In this document: one piece after another, positions 52,151 through 62,200 of the stretch
Layout of the letters: every line of letters begins with the position of its first letter
How positions within the stretch are numbered: position 1 is the first letter of the stretch
Assembly: GCF_001375535.1 (NCBI RefSeq)
Contig: NZ_LN831197.1
Location: 2,286,535 to 2,350,534 of the forward strand
Source of the DNA: Bacillus niameyensis
GTDB taxonomy: Bacteria > Bacillota > Bacilli > Bacillales > Bacillaceae_C
DNA: 64,000 nucleotides
Reading direction: 5' to 3'
The notes under the pieces: generated by a model
The model's database searches: none
What the model saw: only the letters and a program-made list of their open reading frames with translations
What the model was told of the DNA's origin: nothing
Position numbers and translations under genes: made by a program

Positions 52151-53143
52151 TTACTTCTTCAAATCAACTTCAAACGACTTATCTTCCATTACCATTTCGC
52201 CTTTTTCCATATTAATAAATGGGGTTAGTTTGATCTTTTGCACATCGTCCGCTATGGCAATAAAGCGATTATAATTTTCCTTCGTGCCTATGCTGCCGAA
52301 AAACGCCTGTAGTTCTTTCCCTTTATCATCTTCAATTTTAAAATAGATTTCATCTTCTGTTGGATCATTTACTATATAGGATAGTTTTGTAGAAACAGGT
52401 GTCAGTATCAATTCATCCACTTCTACCTTTTGTCCATCCGCTGTCACAAATTGATGGTGAATGGGAATCGTTTTAGTATGGGCCATCAAATTTTCAGCAG
52501 AGGCCATAAATTCAAAGCTCCAAGTTCCTTCCAGTTCCTTTTGATCATCACTACGTTTCAAATCTTTGAAAACAATTTTTACTCGCTGGTCTTTCTTCGT
52601 CAATAAAGGACCTATTTCTTGAGTCCAAAAATATTGAACGTGTGAATTGGTGATTTCCTCCGGACCCCCTCCACCACCTAATGCGATTTCTTTACCATCT
52701 AAATATACTTCAATATTTGTGTACCAGTTATAGGCCAAGTCCGAACCTTCTAGATTTGTATGAAAGGTGCTGCCAATAAGCAGTTGACCTTCGTCAAGGA
52801 TTACTTCATTTAATGTCACTTTCATTCCCTGATCTTCCACAGTTTTCCCAAGAATCGTTTTATAATCTGTTAGACCCTCTTGTTGCGCTAAAACAAACTT
52901 TTCTAATTTAGCCCCTATAATTGGAAGATCTGCCAATGCAAAATTGGAATTCATAGCTAGAGCGGAAATAAAAACAACAGCCGCAACAGCCGGTATGGCT
53001 ACTTTCCTTCGCATTTTTCGAGTACGAATCTTCTTTTGGATTCTTTTTTTAATCCTTCCTTTTTCCAAATCGGTTAATGTTTCACCTTCAAATTCAGCAA
53101 GATCAATAGTTTCATCATTAAATTGATCAAATCCCTGGTTCAT
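52151..53143 (-). CDS. DUF4179-domain anti-sigma-like membrane protein
   Basis: 330 residues. Cytoplasmic N-terminus of about 48 residues (TDLEKGRIKKRIQKKIRTRKMRRK), one helix (about 48-66), then an extracytoplasmic region with the DUF4179 pattern (ALADLPIIGAKLEKFVLA, GMKVTLNEVILDEGQLLIG) and a C-terminal immunoglobulin-like DUF5643-type domain. Such proteins are coded next to ECF sigma factors and are thought to hold them at the membrane. AGGTGAT upstream of the ATG; 16 nt after the sigma gene. Confidence 0.85.
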   Translation of the reverse strand: MNQGFDQFNDETIDLAEFEGETLTDLEKGRIKKRIQKKIRTRKMRRKVAIPAVAAVVFISALAMNSNFALADLPIIGAKLEKFVLAQQEGLTDYKTILGKTVEDQGMKVTLNEVILDEGQLLIGSTFHTNLEGSDLAYNWYTNIEVYLDGKEIALGGGGGPEEITNSHVQYFWTQEIGPLLTKKDQRVKIVFKDLKRSDDQKELEGTWSFEFMASAENLMAHTKTIPIHHQFVTADGQKVEVDELILTPVSTKLSYIVNDPTEDEIYFKIEDDKGKELQAFFGSIGTKENYNRFIAIADDVQKIKLTPFINMEKGEMVMEDKSFEVDLKK

Positions 53144-53159
53144 ATGATCACCTCAGTCC

Positions 53160-53699
53160 TTAAAATTCACTAAACTTTTCTTTGTAAATCGTCCGCAATT
53201 TCTTCCGCCCACGAGATAAACGATTATAAATAACCGATTTTTCTACTTCACGCTCCATGGCAAGTTCTTCAATACTTTTTTGTTTAGCATAGTGGTCCAG
53301 AAATAATAATTGATCTTCTTTTTTCAAATGGCTTAACAACTTTTCCGTGCGGCTGCTCCATCCATCCACATCAATATCAGCATTAGTACTGCCTACCATC
53401 TCTTCTTTAATTTCCAACTGGTCGAGGTATTTTTGATACTTCCTCAAATAATCGATTGCCTTATATTTCGCGATCCCTGCAATCCAATTTTTCAGCGGAT
53501 TCTTACGCGCATCATACCCATCGATATTTAGCCATATCGACATAAGAATATCGTCCATGCATTCATCCTGAACATGCTCTAATTGATATAAGTATTTACG
53601 AATAATCGCTTTAATCAAGCCGCCATATTCGTCAATGACAGCATACAAACCCTTTTCATTTTGCTTTTTTAATTGTGAAACAATCCTTTCATCTTTCAT
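53160..53699 (-). CDS. ECF-type RNA polymerase sigma factor
   Basis: 179 residues. Region 2 with DECMDDILMSIWLNIDGYDARK and NWIAGIAKYKAIDYLRKYQKY, region 4 with EDQLLFLDHYAKQKSIEELA and VEKSVIYNRLSRGRKKLR. Start at the ATG behind GGAGG-agagcg. Pairs with the DUF4179 membrane protein, so it is released or activated by an envelope signal. A possible own promoter is not clear. Confidence 0.9.
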   Translation of the reverse strand: MKDERIVSQLKKQNEKGLYAVIDEYGGLIKAIIRKYLYQLEHVQDECMDDILMSIWLNIDGYDARKNPLKNWIAGIAKYKAIDYLRKYQKYLDQLEIKEEMVGSTNADIDVDGWSSRTEKLLSHLKKEDQLLFLDHYAKQKSIEELAMEREVEKSVIYNRLSRGRKKLRTIYKEKFSEF

Positions 53700-53989
53700 C
53701 GCTCTCCTCCTATAAGGGCCCTTACATCTATTACTACGTACACAAAAAACGATTTCTATCAATTTTATAAAAGAATTTGGAAAGACACATAATAAAAGTG
53801 CTGGATCACAGCGTACTATTTAAGAAGATTTTAAAGTAAGTGGGGAAAGGCGTTGCCACATTTTTCCCTTTCTAATAATCCATTGCGCTTTTTTAGTGGA
53901 TTGGACATTGTGGCGATAGTGAGAAGAATTTAGTGAGGTCAAAAGGTATGGGGAAGTCCAAAGTAATTAACTTTGAACATCCTCATTTT

Positions 53990-54186
53990 TCATTTGTTCT
54001 TTTCTTTCTTCAACATCTCAATAATTCGATCAAGCTTTTGATTCATTTCAATGGATTGATTGGTTTTGTTGCTGAATTTTGGCTTGATCTTCTAATAAAT
54101 AACGCCAACGAAACGAAGAACAAGGGAATTAAAGCAATGATTACAGCAATAAATATAAAAGATAATACAGCTCCGTCAGCTTCCAT
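53990..54186 (-). pseudogene. Small membrane protein gene broken by a frameshift
   Basis: Begins at an ATG with GGAGG 9 nt upstream and encodes MEADGAVLSFIFIAVIIALI then a charged stretch, ending after 47 residues at a TGA (54045-54043). One base shift near 54070-54080 (an AAAACC run) would join it to NQSIEMNQKLDRIIEMLKKE, a coiled tail typical of small helix-plus-coil membrane proteins, giving about 65 residues. Either a real frameshift or a base-call error. 53700-53989 holds only weak hairpins. Confidence 0.5.
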
Positions 54187-54293
54187 TAGGAATACCTCCT
54201 TTTCGTTATCAAGTTCTATGTAATGGTTTCTATATTGATGGAGAATGCTCCTACGTAGAGACCCTCTTGATTTAGCCTTTTTAAGTAAAGCAA

Positions 54294-54330
54294 TGCCAGT
54301 CCCACACTATAGTATACTGTGGGACTGGCA
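54294..54330. repeat. Perfect 13-bp hairpin
   Basis: TGCCAGTCCCACA / TGTGGGACTGGCA around 11 nt. No T-run directly after it on either strand. It lies downstream of the nucleotidyltransferase gene (minus strand) and could end its mRNA. Confidence 0.65.
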
Positions 54331-54401
54331 CTAAAATTTAGTTGCACATAAATGTTCCAAATGAATATAGTCTGTTACGCTTCAATAGATTAGGGGGCTA
54401 G

Positions 54402-55118
54402 TTACCCATTGTGCAGCGAAATATTGCCAATCTGCTCAGTAATAACTTTCCATGTAGCATTCCAAGCTTCCACTAGCTTTTGAGCATCAGCGATCTCCCG
54501 AGGATTTAGAAAAACATCCACTACATAAGGAATATAATCCTGAAGGGATGTAGGCAATGGATACTTCTGAACTTTGGTTAATGGTATATAATCAGCATGT
54601 CCTTCATATACAAAAGACATTGCAATCGATTGCAATATATACTTCGCTACTAATCTACTACCATTTGTATCCAGATTTTTAAGGGAATTTATATCTTTCC
54701 CATCATCCTTCAATATTGATAAAATAGCCATTGCACACTTCTCTTTTTCTGGAAGTTTTGGGAGGAATGTAGATGGGTGTTTACCGTAAAGTACTTCTGA
54801 GTCATAGTAGCTGGAATACAACCAATATATTTTAGTATTCTCGTCCATTTCCATTAATCTTTGGTTCGCAATACGTTGGATGACTAAAGCCTCTCCACCC
54901 TTAATATTTCTTACAGTTTCCTCAACATGTTTCTTTACTAAATTATCTTCTTTAGTATGACTTTCGAAAGCAAGAACTAAATCTAAGTCAGATATACCCC
55001 AAACGGCATCTCCTCGGGCTACTGAACCCTTTATATAAATTGAATTAAGTCTAGAACCAAGGTGCTTAGAAAATTGTTGAACTACATAACCTGTTATTGG
55101 TTTATAGCGGTTGTCCAT
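54402..55118 (-). CDS. Nucleotidyltransferase-fold protein
   Basis: 238 residues. Pol-beta-type active site GSVARGDAVWGISDLDLVL: Gly31-Ser32 and the metal ligands Asp44 and Asp46; a third acidic residue may be Glu75 region (GGEALVIQ). The C-terminal half is helical. The family includes aminoglycoside nucleotidyltransferases and MNT antitoxin-like proteins; no HEPN partner gene is adjacent. ATG with AGGGGCG upstream. Substrate cannot be assigned. Confidence 0.8.
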   Translation of the reverse strand: MDNRYKPITGYVVQQFSKHLGSRLNSIYIKGSVARGDAVWGISDLDLVLAFESHTKEDNLVKKHVEETVRNIKGGEALVIQRIANQRLMEMDENTKIYWLYSSYYDSEVLYGKHPSTFLPKLPEKEKCAMAILSILKDDGKDINSLKNLDTNGSRLVAKYILQSIAMSFVYEGHADYIPLTKVQKYPLPTSLQDYIPYVVDVFLNPREIADAQKLVEAWNATWKVITEQIGNISLHNG

Positions 55119-55378
55119 TGTTTCGCCCCTAATTTTTCACTTAAAATGATTATAGAAAACTAGCTAAACAGTTGTGTCGTCAGGCTTCTACTAAAGAAAA
55201 GATTCGATAAAAATGATTGTATAAGTCAATTTTAACATACTACCTCCGATGAAATATAAGAGTTTTTAAAATGTTAAAAACCATAATCACAGATTAGCCC
55301 CTTATCTGAGCGATCTTAAAAAAACTAGTAATTTTAAAAAATGAATGAACCAGCTCTAAGTTACAAACGTCTTGTTAA

Positions 55379-55963
55379 GTGAAGGGGGTGAGTCGGCTGG
55401 AAGAGTTTACAGATGAATTGTTGATTCAATGTAGTATACAAGGAGATCAGCAGGCATTCAGTGTTTTATGTCAACGCTATGAAAGTTCTGTGACTCGCTT
55501 AATCCGTTATCAAGTGAATGATACTGTGGCACGCGAGGACATTTTTCAAGAAACGCTACTGACTTCATGGCGTAACCTAAGCGTTCTAAATAAGCCTGAC
55601 AAGTTCAAAAGTTGGATTCTGCAAATAGCGCGTAATAAGTGTAAAGATTACTATCGGCGTCAAAATCACATTGATCAGCCAATGGAATATGAAATATTGG
55701 AACATAAGATTAACCGCCACGGTATTACACACCAGAAACAGGATTTATTAATTGAAAGGTTGTTAGAGGAATTGGAGCAAATGTCCCCTGCTGAAAAGCA
55801 ATTACTTCGATCATTCTATTTCAAAGGTATGACAGTAGCCGAAGTTTCCGTTAAAAGCGGAGTACCTATTGGGACTATTAAAAGTCGATTACACACTGCC
55901 CGACAACACATTAGAAGAAAGCTGGATTTAAATAATGAGAGGAGTACAGAAGATGGACAATAA
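55379..55963 (+). CDS. ECF-type RNA polymerase sigma factor, second
   Basis: 194 residues. Region 2: DQQAFSVLCQRYESSVTRLI, AREDIFQETLLTSWRNL, SWILQIARNKCKDYYRRQ; region 4: MSPAEKQLLRSFYFKGMTVA and GVPIGTIKSRLHTARQHIRR. The given GTG has no clear binding site; AAGGGGGTGA stands 5 nt before a CTG six codons later, so the true start is uncertain. Overlaps by 11 nt with a gene for a soluble protein, not a membrane anti-sigma factor. Confidence 0.87.
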   Translation: MKGVSRLEEFTDELLIQCSIQGDQQAFSVLCQRYESSVTRLIRYQVNDTVAREDIFQETLLTSWRNLSVLNKPDKFKSWILQIARNKCKDYYRRQNHIDQPMEYEILEHKINRHGITHQKQDLLIERLLEELEQMSPAEKQLLRSFYFKGMTVAEVSVKSGVPIGTIKSRLHTARQHIRRKLDLNNERSTEDGQ

Positions 55964-56720
55964 AATCATTTATAATGAATTCCCAGAGAAATGCCCAATG
56001 ATACATGTACAGCCACTAGATAAAGAGACTATTACGATAGATTTCCCTGAATTACGCTGGTGGTTTGCTATTCCAGAGGTAGGGCATCAGTGCAAATGGG
56101 CACAGTTTAATGGTGCACAGGGTTTATTAGAAATCATTGTAGACATGAAGGCAACTAATGAGGCTGTCATACATGACATTCGTGGCGTAGAGTTTGAAGT
56201 GGCTCAGCATGAAAAAGGGAACGAATGGAAACCTAAAATAATGCATATGTATGCCCGACTTACTGAACAAACAGTCCAATGGTTGGCTATTTTTAATAAA
56301 CAAAACAATGTTAGAACGCTAAGAACATTTTTAGATGAAAATTTTGAAGAAGATTGGGGACCTGAGGAACAGCGTCTTATTTCTGGGAATGAAAAGTTCG
56401 GTTATACTATGGCAAATGTTCAAATTGGGCAGCAAAATTTCGAGTGTCTACGAATAGTGGAATTGGATCATCTGGGAAATGATGACCCTAATGAGGAAGG
56501 GATATTAATTGAATCCTTTATTTCTGCCGAAGGCCGTGCCATTCTTACGAGAAGATATAATGGTCGCAAATGGGCACTGAAAGAGGGAGAATTTGCACAG
56601 GGAGAACAACCTTGGGATGAGCGTTATCCAGACAACCACAAAATAACTTTAGCAGGGCAGACATACGTTCATTGGTACAATTGTATCTCTAGCGATGTGT
56701 TAAAACTGCTCGTTGATTAA
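55953..56720 (+). CDS. Soluble protein of unknown function translationally coupled to an ECF sigma factor
   Basis: 255 residues from the ATG with GAGGAG 8 nt upstream, inside the end of the sigma gene. No signal or helix for the membrane. Many Trp residues (RWWFAIPEVGHQCKWAQFNG, RKWAL, QPWDERYP, VHWYN) and short beta-like stretches suggest a compact ligand-binding domain. I recognise no family. Coupling suggests it modulates the sigma factor or is the effector of its signal. Confidence 0.75.
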   Translation: MDNKIIYNEFPEKCPMIHVQPLDKETITIDFPELRWWFAIPEVGHQCKWAQFNGAQGLLEIIVDMKATNEAVIHDIRGVEFEVAQHEKGNEWKPKIMHMYARLTEQTVQWLAIFNKQNNVRTLRTFLDENFEEDWGPEEQRLISGNEKFGYTMANVQIGQQNFECLRIVELDHLGNDDPNEEGILIESFISAEGRAILTRRYNGRKWALKEGEFAQGEQPWDERYPDNHKITLAGQTYVHWYNCISSDVLKLLVD

Positions 56721-56893
56721 AGGTTTAATGTTTCGGTAAAAAAGTCCGCGTCAAAAGTTACCTTATGCTTTTTATCAATGTTTAGGATTCTATGGAATTG
56801 GATGTTTTTCCAACGCAATATGAAACGAGAGTGTTTCTCTTGGCGCTCTCACCACTAATTCACAGAGGAACTCGCCACGAGATAAAGGCAAAT

Positions 56894-57103
56894 TCACTTT
56901 TGACGCCGGTAGTCGAATTTATCGTGGGGTATGACGAGAATATGACCATTGATTTCAACGGTCTCATGATCTAGCCAATGAATATTCGCTGTCTCCTCAC
57001 GGTAATTCCAATAAAATGCCCAGTATATTCCATAGCCAACTAGCCCAACAAAAAATAAACAAATTAGCCCAAAAACAAGCAAGACTTTTTTATATGTTTT
57101 CAA
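56894..57103 (-). CDS. Small membrane-anchored protein
   Basis: 69 residues: basic start, one helix (about 7-30), then a short extracytoplasmic tail NIHWLDHETVEINGHILVIP-HDKFDYRRQK. The tail pattern (W-x-D/N-x3-V-x-ING-x4-P-x-D-x-FDYR) recalls the end of small DUF5412-like proteins. Start is TTG with GGTGAT close upstream. 56721-56893 shows no other gene. Confidence 0.55.
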   Translation of the reverse strand: MKTYKKVLLVFGLICLFFVGLVGYGIYWAFYWNYREETANIHWLDHETVEINGHILVIPHDKFDYRRQK

Positions 57104-57120
57104 CCCATCACCATCATTTA

Positions 57121-57153
57121 CAAACAGCCCTTGAAAGAATCAAGGGCTGTTTG
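57121..57153 (-). terminator. Intrinsic terminator after the fucosidase gene
   Basis: Perfect 13-bp stem CAAACAGCCCTTG / CAAGGGCTGTTTG with a 7-nt loop; the T-run is weak (TAAATG follows on the minus strand). Confidence 0.65.
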
Positions 57154-57165
57154 TATCTTATTTAT

Positions 57166-58827
57166 TTAGCCTTTCGTCACTGTTGCCGATTCAAACACCA
57201 AGTTCAAATCTTCGCCCACATGCTTAGGTTCAGCCAGAGTAATGTTCAATGGTACGACTTGGTTTGCGGATACAAAGAAAGGTCCTACTACAGCAGTTGT
57301 TAATTGTTCACCTGTTACAACGTGTTCTGTTCCGTCAAGCTGCACGCGGTAGTTACGGGACGGATCAGCTTCCCCTGCAACTTTTAGCGAAACTGTTCCT
57401 GCTTCGTTCGTTGCAAGATAACTCGTTAAACGTACACGTGTCTTTTTCATCGTGAAGTAGCTTCCGCCGTCAGCATAGCCATTTCCTGTATACAGATTTT
57501 CAGGTAGGATCTTCCAACTGCCTTCTGATTCTACGATTGTTTGTTGAGGGATCACACTAAGCTCTCCATCTAATGCTACTTGAATCACAGGCAGCACTTC
57601 GTCAGCAGGCTTTTCAGGCAATGTAATGATTAGATCATTGCCTTCCACCTGATAAGCTAGCACTGTATTCGAGCCATCTTCCTTCACATCTGTTACGTTT
57701 GTTGCTAGTCCATTCAAAACGAGTTTGCCATCTTCTGGCCAATTCATTACATATAAAAATAAGTTTCCGTTCCCTGTAAGTACTTCTCCCCAAGCATGTT
57801 GATCAAATTGGGTTGCGGATAGATCGTCAAATCCAGGATGACGATCCAACCATGCACCGATTCCGCGTAAAACATCGGCTTCGAACTCTACGATCGATCC
57901 ATCGCCACGAGGCCCAATATTTAGAAGATAGTTTCCTCCTCTAGCACGCACACTTACTAAAGTTTTAACTAGTTCTTCCATTTTTCCCTGAAAGTCATCA
58001 CGCTTCTGCCAGCTTCTGTAACCCCAAGTTGAATGATAGATCGATGCTGGAGTTTGCCAAGCGCCTTCAATTGGCACTTTTGGAACTTCGTTATCGTTTA
58101 ATGTACGAAATTCACCTTCGTTATTCCAAATCCGACTATTCACAACTGCATTTGGTTGGAGTTCATGCACAAGGTTCTTAAACTTTTTACTTTGTTCAAC
58201 AGTTGGTGCGGACATATCAAACCAAACTTCCGCAATTGGGCCATAATTAGTTAATAATTCGCGGAGCTGGCCTTCAATAACAGGTTCCATCGACTCCGGA
58301 ATCGAATTACAGTTGTTATAATCAAATTCATGTCCTTGATGCCAGTCCACAAGCGAAAAATAAAGACCAAATTCTAATCCAAAGTTTTGGCATTCCTCTG
58401 CCAATAATTTTAACGGGTCTTTCCCATAAGGAGTTTTTTCGACAATGTTATAGTCTGTCGTTGCCGTATTAAACATTGAAAATCCGTCATGATGTTTGGA
58501 AGTAATCACGATATATTTCATACCAGCATCTTTTGCCAGCTTACAAATTTCCTTAGCATCAAATTTTTCAGCTGAAAAATGTTTTGCAATTTCCAAATAT
58601 TCAGCTTCTGAAATGTCAGCCCACATTTGGATTTGCTCATTGTATCCCTTTGTAACAGGCTCACCATTCCAAACGCCACCTATTTCGGAGTAGAGACCCC
58701 AATGGATAAACATTCCGTATTGAAGGCGTTGCCATTTTTCAATTCTCGCATCTTGACTTAATGCTACTTTACCTGTAATTCCTTTAATAGAATCTGTTAA
58801 ATTTGCCACGTTTGTTGTTCCCTCCAT
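57166..58827 (-). CDS. Alpha-L-fucosidase, GH29 family, cytoplasmic
   Basis: 553 residues. GH29 barrel with WQRLQYGMFIHWGLYS (32-46), YIVITSKHHDGFSMF (105-119) and nucleophile Asp204 in AEVWFDM; later RGGNYLLNIGPRGDG. A C-terminal beta-rich region (about 340-553) completes the enzyme. Hydrolyses alpha-L-fucosides. No signal peptide, so it acts inside the cell on imported fucosyl-oligosaccharides. The start is uncertain: GGAA is 13 nt before this ATG, and a GTG at codon 7 has GGAGGG before it. No sugar transporter or regulator is adjacent. Confidence 0.92.
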   Translation of the reverse strand: MEGTTNVANLTDSIKGITGKVALSQDARIEKWQRLQYGMFIHWGLYSEIGGVWNGEPVTKGYNEQIQMWADISEAEYLEIAKHFSAEKFDAKEICKLAKDAGMKYIVITSKHHDGFSMFNTATTDYNIVEKTPYGKDPLKLLAEECQNFGLEFGLYFSLVDWHQGHEFDYNNCNSIPESMEPVIEGQLRELLTNYGPIAEVWFDMSAPTVEQSKKFKNLVHELQPNAVVNSRIWNNEGEFRTLNDNEVPKVPIEGAWQTPASIYHSTWGYRSWQKRDDFQGKMEELVKTLVSVRARGGNYLLNIGPRGDGSIVEFEADVLRGIGAWLDRHPGFDDLSATQFDQHAWGEVLTGNGNLFLYVMNWPEDGKLVLNGLATNVTDVKEDGSNTVLAYQVEGNDLIITLPEKPADEVLPVIQVALDGELSVIPQQTIVESEGSWKILPENLYTGNGYADGGSYFTMKKTRVRLTSYLATNEAGTVSLKVAGEADPSRNYRVQLDGTEHVVTGEQLTTAVVGPFFVSANQVVPLNITLAEPKHVGEDLNLVFESATVTKG

Positions 58828-58961
58828 GCTATGTATAGATTCCTTTCTTCATACTACCATTATTTAATTGAGAATGGCAGTTTAATACTCTATTTTTTTG
58901 GAATTTATCAAGTTATATATTATAGCTTTGGTTTTATAAGATTAGTAATTATTCAGAAGTC

Positions 58962-59009
58962 GGTGATCAGCTTATTTCAGCATGGAAAAGGAATAAGCCC
59001 GCGATCACC
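58962..59009. promoter_or_regulatory. Bulged inverted repeat upstream of the fucosidase gene
   Basis: GGTGATC-a-GCTTATT pairs with AATAAGC-ccgc-GATCACC around a 15-nt loop, 135 nt upstream of the start. Could be a leader RNA structure or operator. The rest of 58828-59298 has the 21-bp array below and no gene. Confidence 0.4.
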
Positions 59010-59072
59010 CTCTATATAGAGCTGAGTTGGAAGAAAGGACACCCCTTCTAAAGGAAATTTATTAATATTGCA

Positions 59073-59222
59073 CGTTATTTTATACTTTGAAAGGCGATCT
59101 TCCGAGTTTGAGATGGAATTTCACGACTTTGAGGGAGAATTTTTCAACATTGAAGCAGAATTTCACGACTTCCGTTCATAATCTTCCGACTTTCATTCAT
59201 ATTTTCTCGACTTTAGCTTTTA
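59073..59222. repeat. Degenerate 21-bp-periodic intergenic array
   Basis: About seven units of 20-21 bp of the type GGAATTTCACGACTTTGAG / GAGAATTTTTCAACATTGAAG. Sequence and period match the minus-strand reading of the array at 7147-7293. Confidence 0.65.
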
Positions 59223-59257
59223 TTCTTTTACTACCCTTAAAGGAGGCTAATAGAATG

Positions 59258-59292
59258 TAAAAAAACAGCCCATACTCGTATGTATGGACTGC
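59258..59292 (-). terminator. Intrinsic terminator after sbcC
   Basis: CAGTCCATAC / GTATGGGCTG stem with a 6-nt loop, then TTTTTTTA on the minus strand; 7 nt past the stop. Confidence 0.8.
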
Positions 59293-59298
59293 TCTCTT

Positions 59299-62200
59299 TT
59301 ACTTAAGTAAAAACCGTGTCTGGCTGTATCCTTCTTTCGTTTTCTTAACTTCCAGCACAGCTGGGAAAATTGTTTTTAATTCTTGAACGTGAGAGATGAC
59401 ACCAATCATGCGTCCAGATTGTTGCAAGTCGACTAATGTATCGATCGCCTTGTTCAAAGACTCTTCATCTAACGTGCCAAAGCCTTCATCAATAAACATT
59501 GTTTCGATGGAAATATTGCCTTGGAAACTTTGAATGACATCGGACATACCTAATGCTAAACAGAGCGAGGCATTGAATTTTTCTCCTCCAGACAAAGTTT
59601 TCACGTCACGAGTTTGTCCCGTATAGGAATCGGCGACATCTAAAGCTAAACCACTTTGTCTTCCGTGAGATTCTTGGCGGTCACTCCGAATGAGCTCATA
59701 CTGTCCATTGGATAAGTTTTTCAGTCGCCCATTGGCTGCATCAATAATTCGTTCTAAATATTCGATTTGTAAATAGCGTTCGAATGATATTTTATGGCTA
59801 TTTTGACCTCTAATCACATCATATAAATCGGCAAGAATAGCCAATTGCTCTTCACTTTTACGGACGCGTTCATTCGTAGCTGAGATCATCGTAATCAAGC
59901 GAGTCGTCTCTTGATGGTATTCTTTCGATTGATTCCACTCGCTTAGCGCTCGTTCATAAGCGAGCTTAGAGTCATTCAGTTCTTGTTGCAGGACAGTCAG
60001 GTCAATTCGTGACTTATCTTTTAACAACTCTTTCAACTCACTTACCTGTTCCCGCGCTGTAGACAAATTTTGTTTAAATTGTTCTATTGCCTTTTTAAAA
60101 TTTTGCCGTTCACTTTCAGGCATTTTTGCTTGATTATACGCTTCGCTGGAATCGAAGCCCGCTTTTTGCACAGCCTCTTGAAATGCGAGTATCGCTGCTT
60201 CCTTTTTTTCCGTCGTTTCTTCAAGCAGCTTGTTCGCATGTTCCAGATTAGCAAGAGCTTTTGTCCTGTTTTCCTGAGCCTTTTGAAGATCCTTTTGTGC
60301 TTGTTCCCATGCCATTTCCAAGTTTAACTTATTTTTTTCTGTTTCAGCTATTTCATTTTCTAAGTCTGCAAGCACTCGCACTTCTTCCGGAATTTGATGA
60401 AGGCGATCTTCATAAACCGCACGGGCTGTTTCAAAAGCTGTTTTTTGCTTTTGAAGCAATTGATCACAATCTACCTTTTCGGACTCCAATCCTTGCATTT
60501 CAGCATTAACTTTTTCAACTGCTTCTTTTAATTGAATCAGTCTTTTTCTTGATTCCGTCAATTGGTCAACTTCAACTTTCAGCCTTTTTCCTGCTACGAC
60601 AAGTTCCTCTTTAACAGTCGCAACTTCTTCTACACGAATGCCAAATTGAACAACTTCTTCTGTCTTTTCCTTCAATTGTGAAACAATCGTATTCAGAAGA
60701 GCGACATGATCGCGATAAAGACTGTCCTTCTCATCCAACTGCTTCTTCAAAGCCTCAAGTTGTTCCCTCGTCACAACTCCCTTTGCAGAAGTTGCTTTCT
60801 CAGGATGTGTGAAACTTCCGCAAACTGGACAAGCCTCTCCATCGTGTAAATGACTTGCTATCATAGCCGCCTGGTTATTGAGCCATGCATTTTCAAGTGA
60901 TAAATATTCTGCCCTTTGCTTTTCATAGTCTTGTTGTTTCACAGCCACTTCTCGTTCCAACTGACTCTGTTTATGAGACCAATTCATAAAATCAATTAGC
61001 ACTTTTACCTTGTCGCGCATCGTTAATAAAGCTTGCTGTTTTTCTGGCAATTCAATTACAGCATTGTCCAGCTCTTTCATTATTTCACGATTCGTTTCGA
61101 GCATTTCCTTTTTTTCGTCCAAACGTTTTTGAATAGATGACAACTTATCAAAAGTCTGCTTAGCCTCATTCCTCAGTTTTTGAATCGCCTGTTTTCTTTC
61201 ATCAATTTCTTTTACTATCGGCAAAAACTCTTGGAGACGATTCAGTTTTTTACTCGTTTCTTCTCTTACCGCCTTTTTAGCTTCCTCTTGATTGTAAACT
61301 TGTTGCACCTTTTCAAATTGTTCAAAGGCATGATCTTTATTCCGTAATGCAAGTTCAAATGTTGTAGTCTTCTCTACTTCTTCCTTTTTCCAGTCATTCG
61401 CTTGTTTCTCATAGGGCTGTAGCGTACTTGCACGTTCGGCAGCAGCTAATTGCTTTTCTTTTTCGGTGAAAAGTGGAACTTGACTATGTAGTGATTCAAG
61501 CTGGGTTTCCTTCCGATCTAATTCGAGAAAACGTTCATTCAATGCTTGCGCTTGATGAAATTCACGCTGTTTTTCATCATTTGCTTTATAAGCTTTTTCG
61601 TATTTATCTTGATCTATCATAATTTGTTGTTCATAAAAGACAGCTTCTTCTGTCAGACCCGTCAACACTTGAGTCACATTATAATGTTCCTGGGAAAGGA
61701 CATGAAAGATAGAAGAATCCTCACGCATCGGCATTGTCGCGCTAATACTTTGAATATACGTATGTTGCATTTGCCGTTCTTGGGTAAAAATTTCCTCTAC
61801 TCGTCTTTTCCGTTCTCTTAATCGATCGCCAATATGCTTATACGAGTCTGTTTTGAATAATCTGCGTAAAATTTCTTCCTTATTCTCCGTTTGTGAAGTT
61901 AATAATTTGCGGAATTCTCCTTGAGGCAACATAACAATCTGTTTAAATTGATCTTGGGTGAGGCCAATGAGTTGTTCAACTTTTTGATTGATTTCTGAGA
62001 CGATTTGGCGATCCACGCACGGAATTTCTCTTTCATTCAAGCTTTCAAAAAACTCGTATTTTTCCCCGGTTTTTGTCTTATTTCCTTGTTTCACGTGACC
62101 CAATTGCCTGAGAATTCGGTAATAACGTCCATTCAATTCGAATTCCAGTTCAACCGCTGTATGTGTGTCATCGTCTGCAAAATCACTGCGAAGCATCACT

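Noticed and set aside
51369-53699. A single operon from the ECF sigma factor to the 200-residue protein
   Set aside because: A terminator follows the DUF4179 gene and the next gene has its own start region.
53933-54223. A 96-codon plus-strand open frame
   Set aside because: The opposite strand has a strong ribosome binding site and a helix-plus-coil membrane protein (frameshifted); the plus-strand product looks like a shadow.
56830-56945. Resemblance of this stretch (CACGAGATAAAGG, GTCGAATTTATCGTGG) to the palindromic element at 45480
   Set aside because: Only short segments match, and most of the right part is the coding end of a small membrane protein whose residues explain the sequence.
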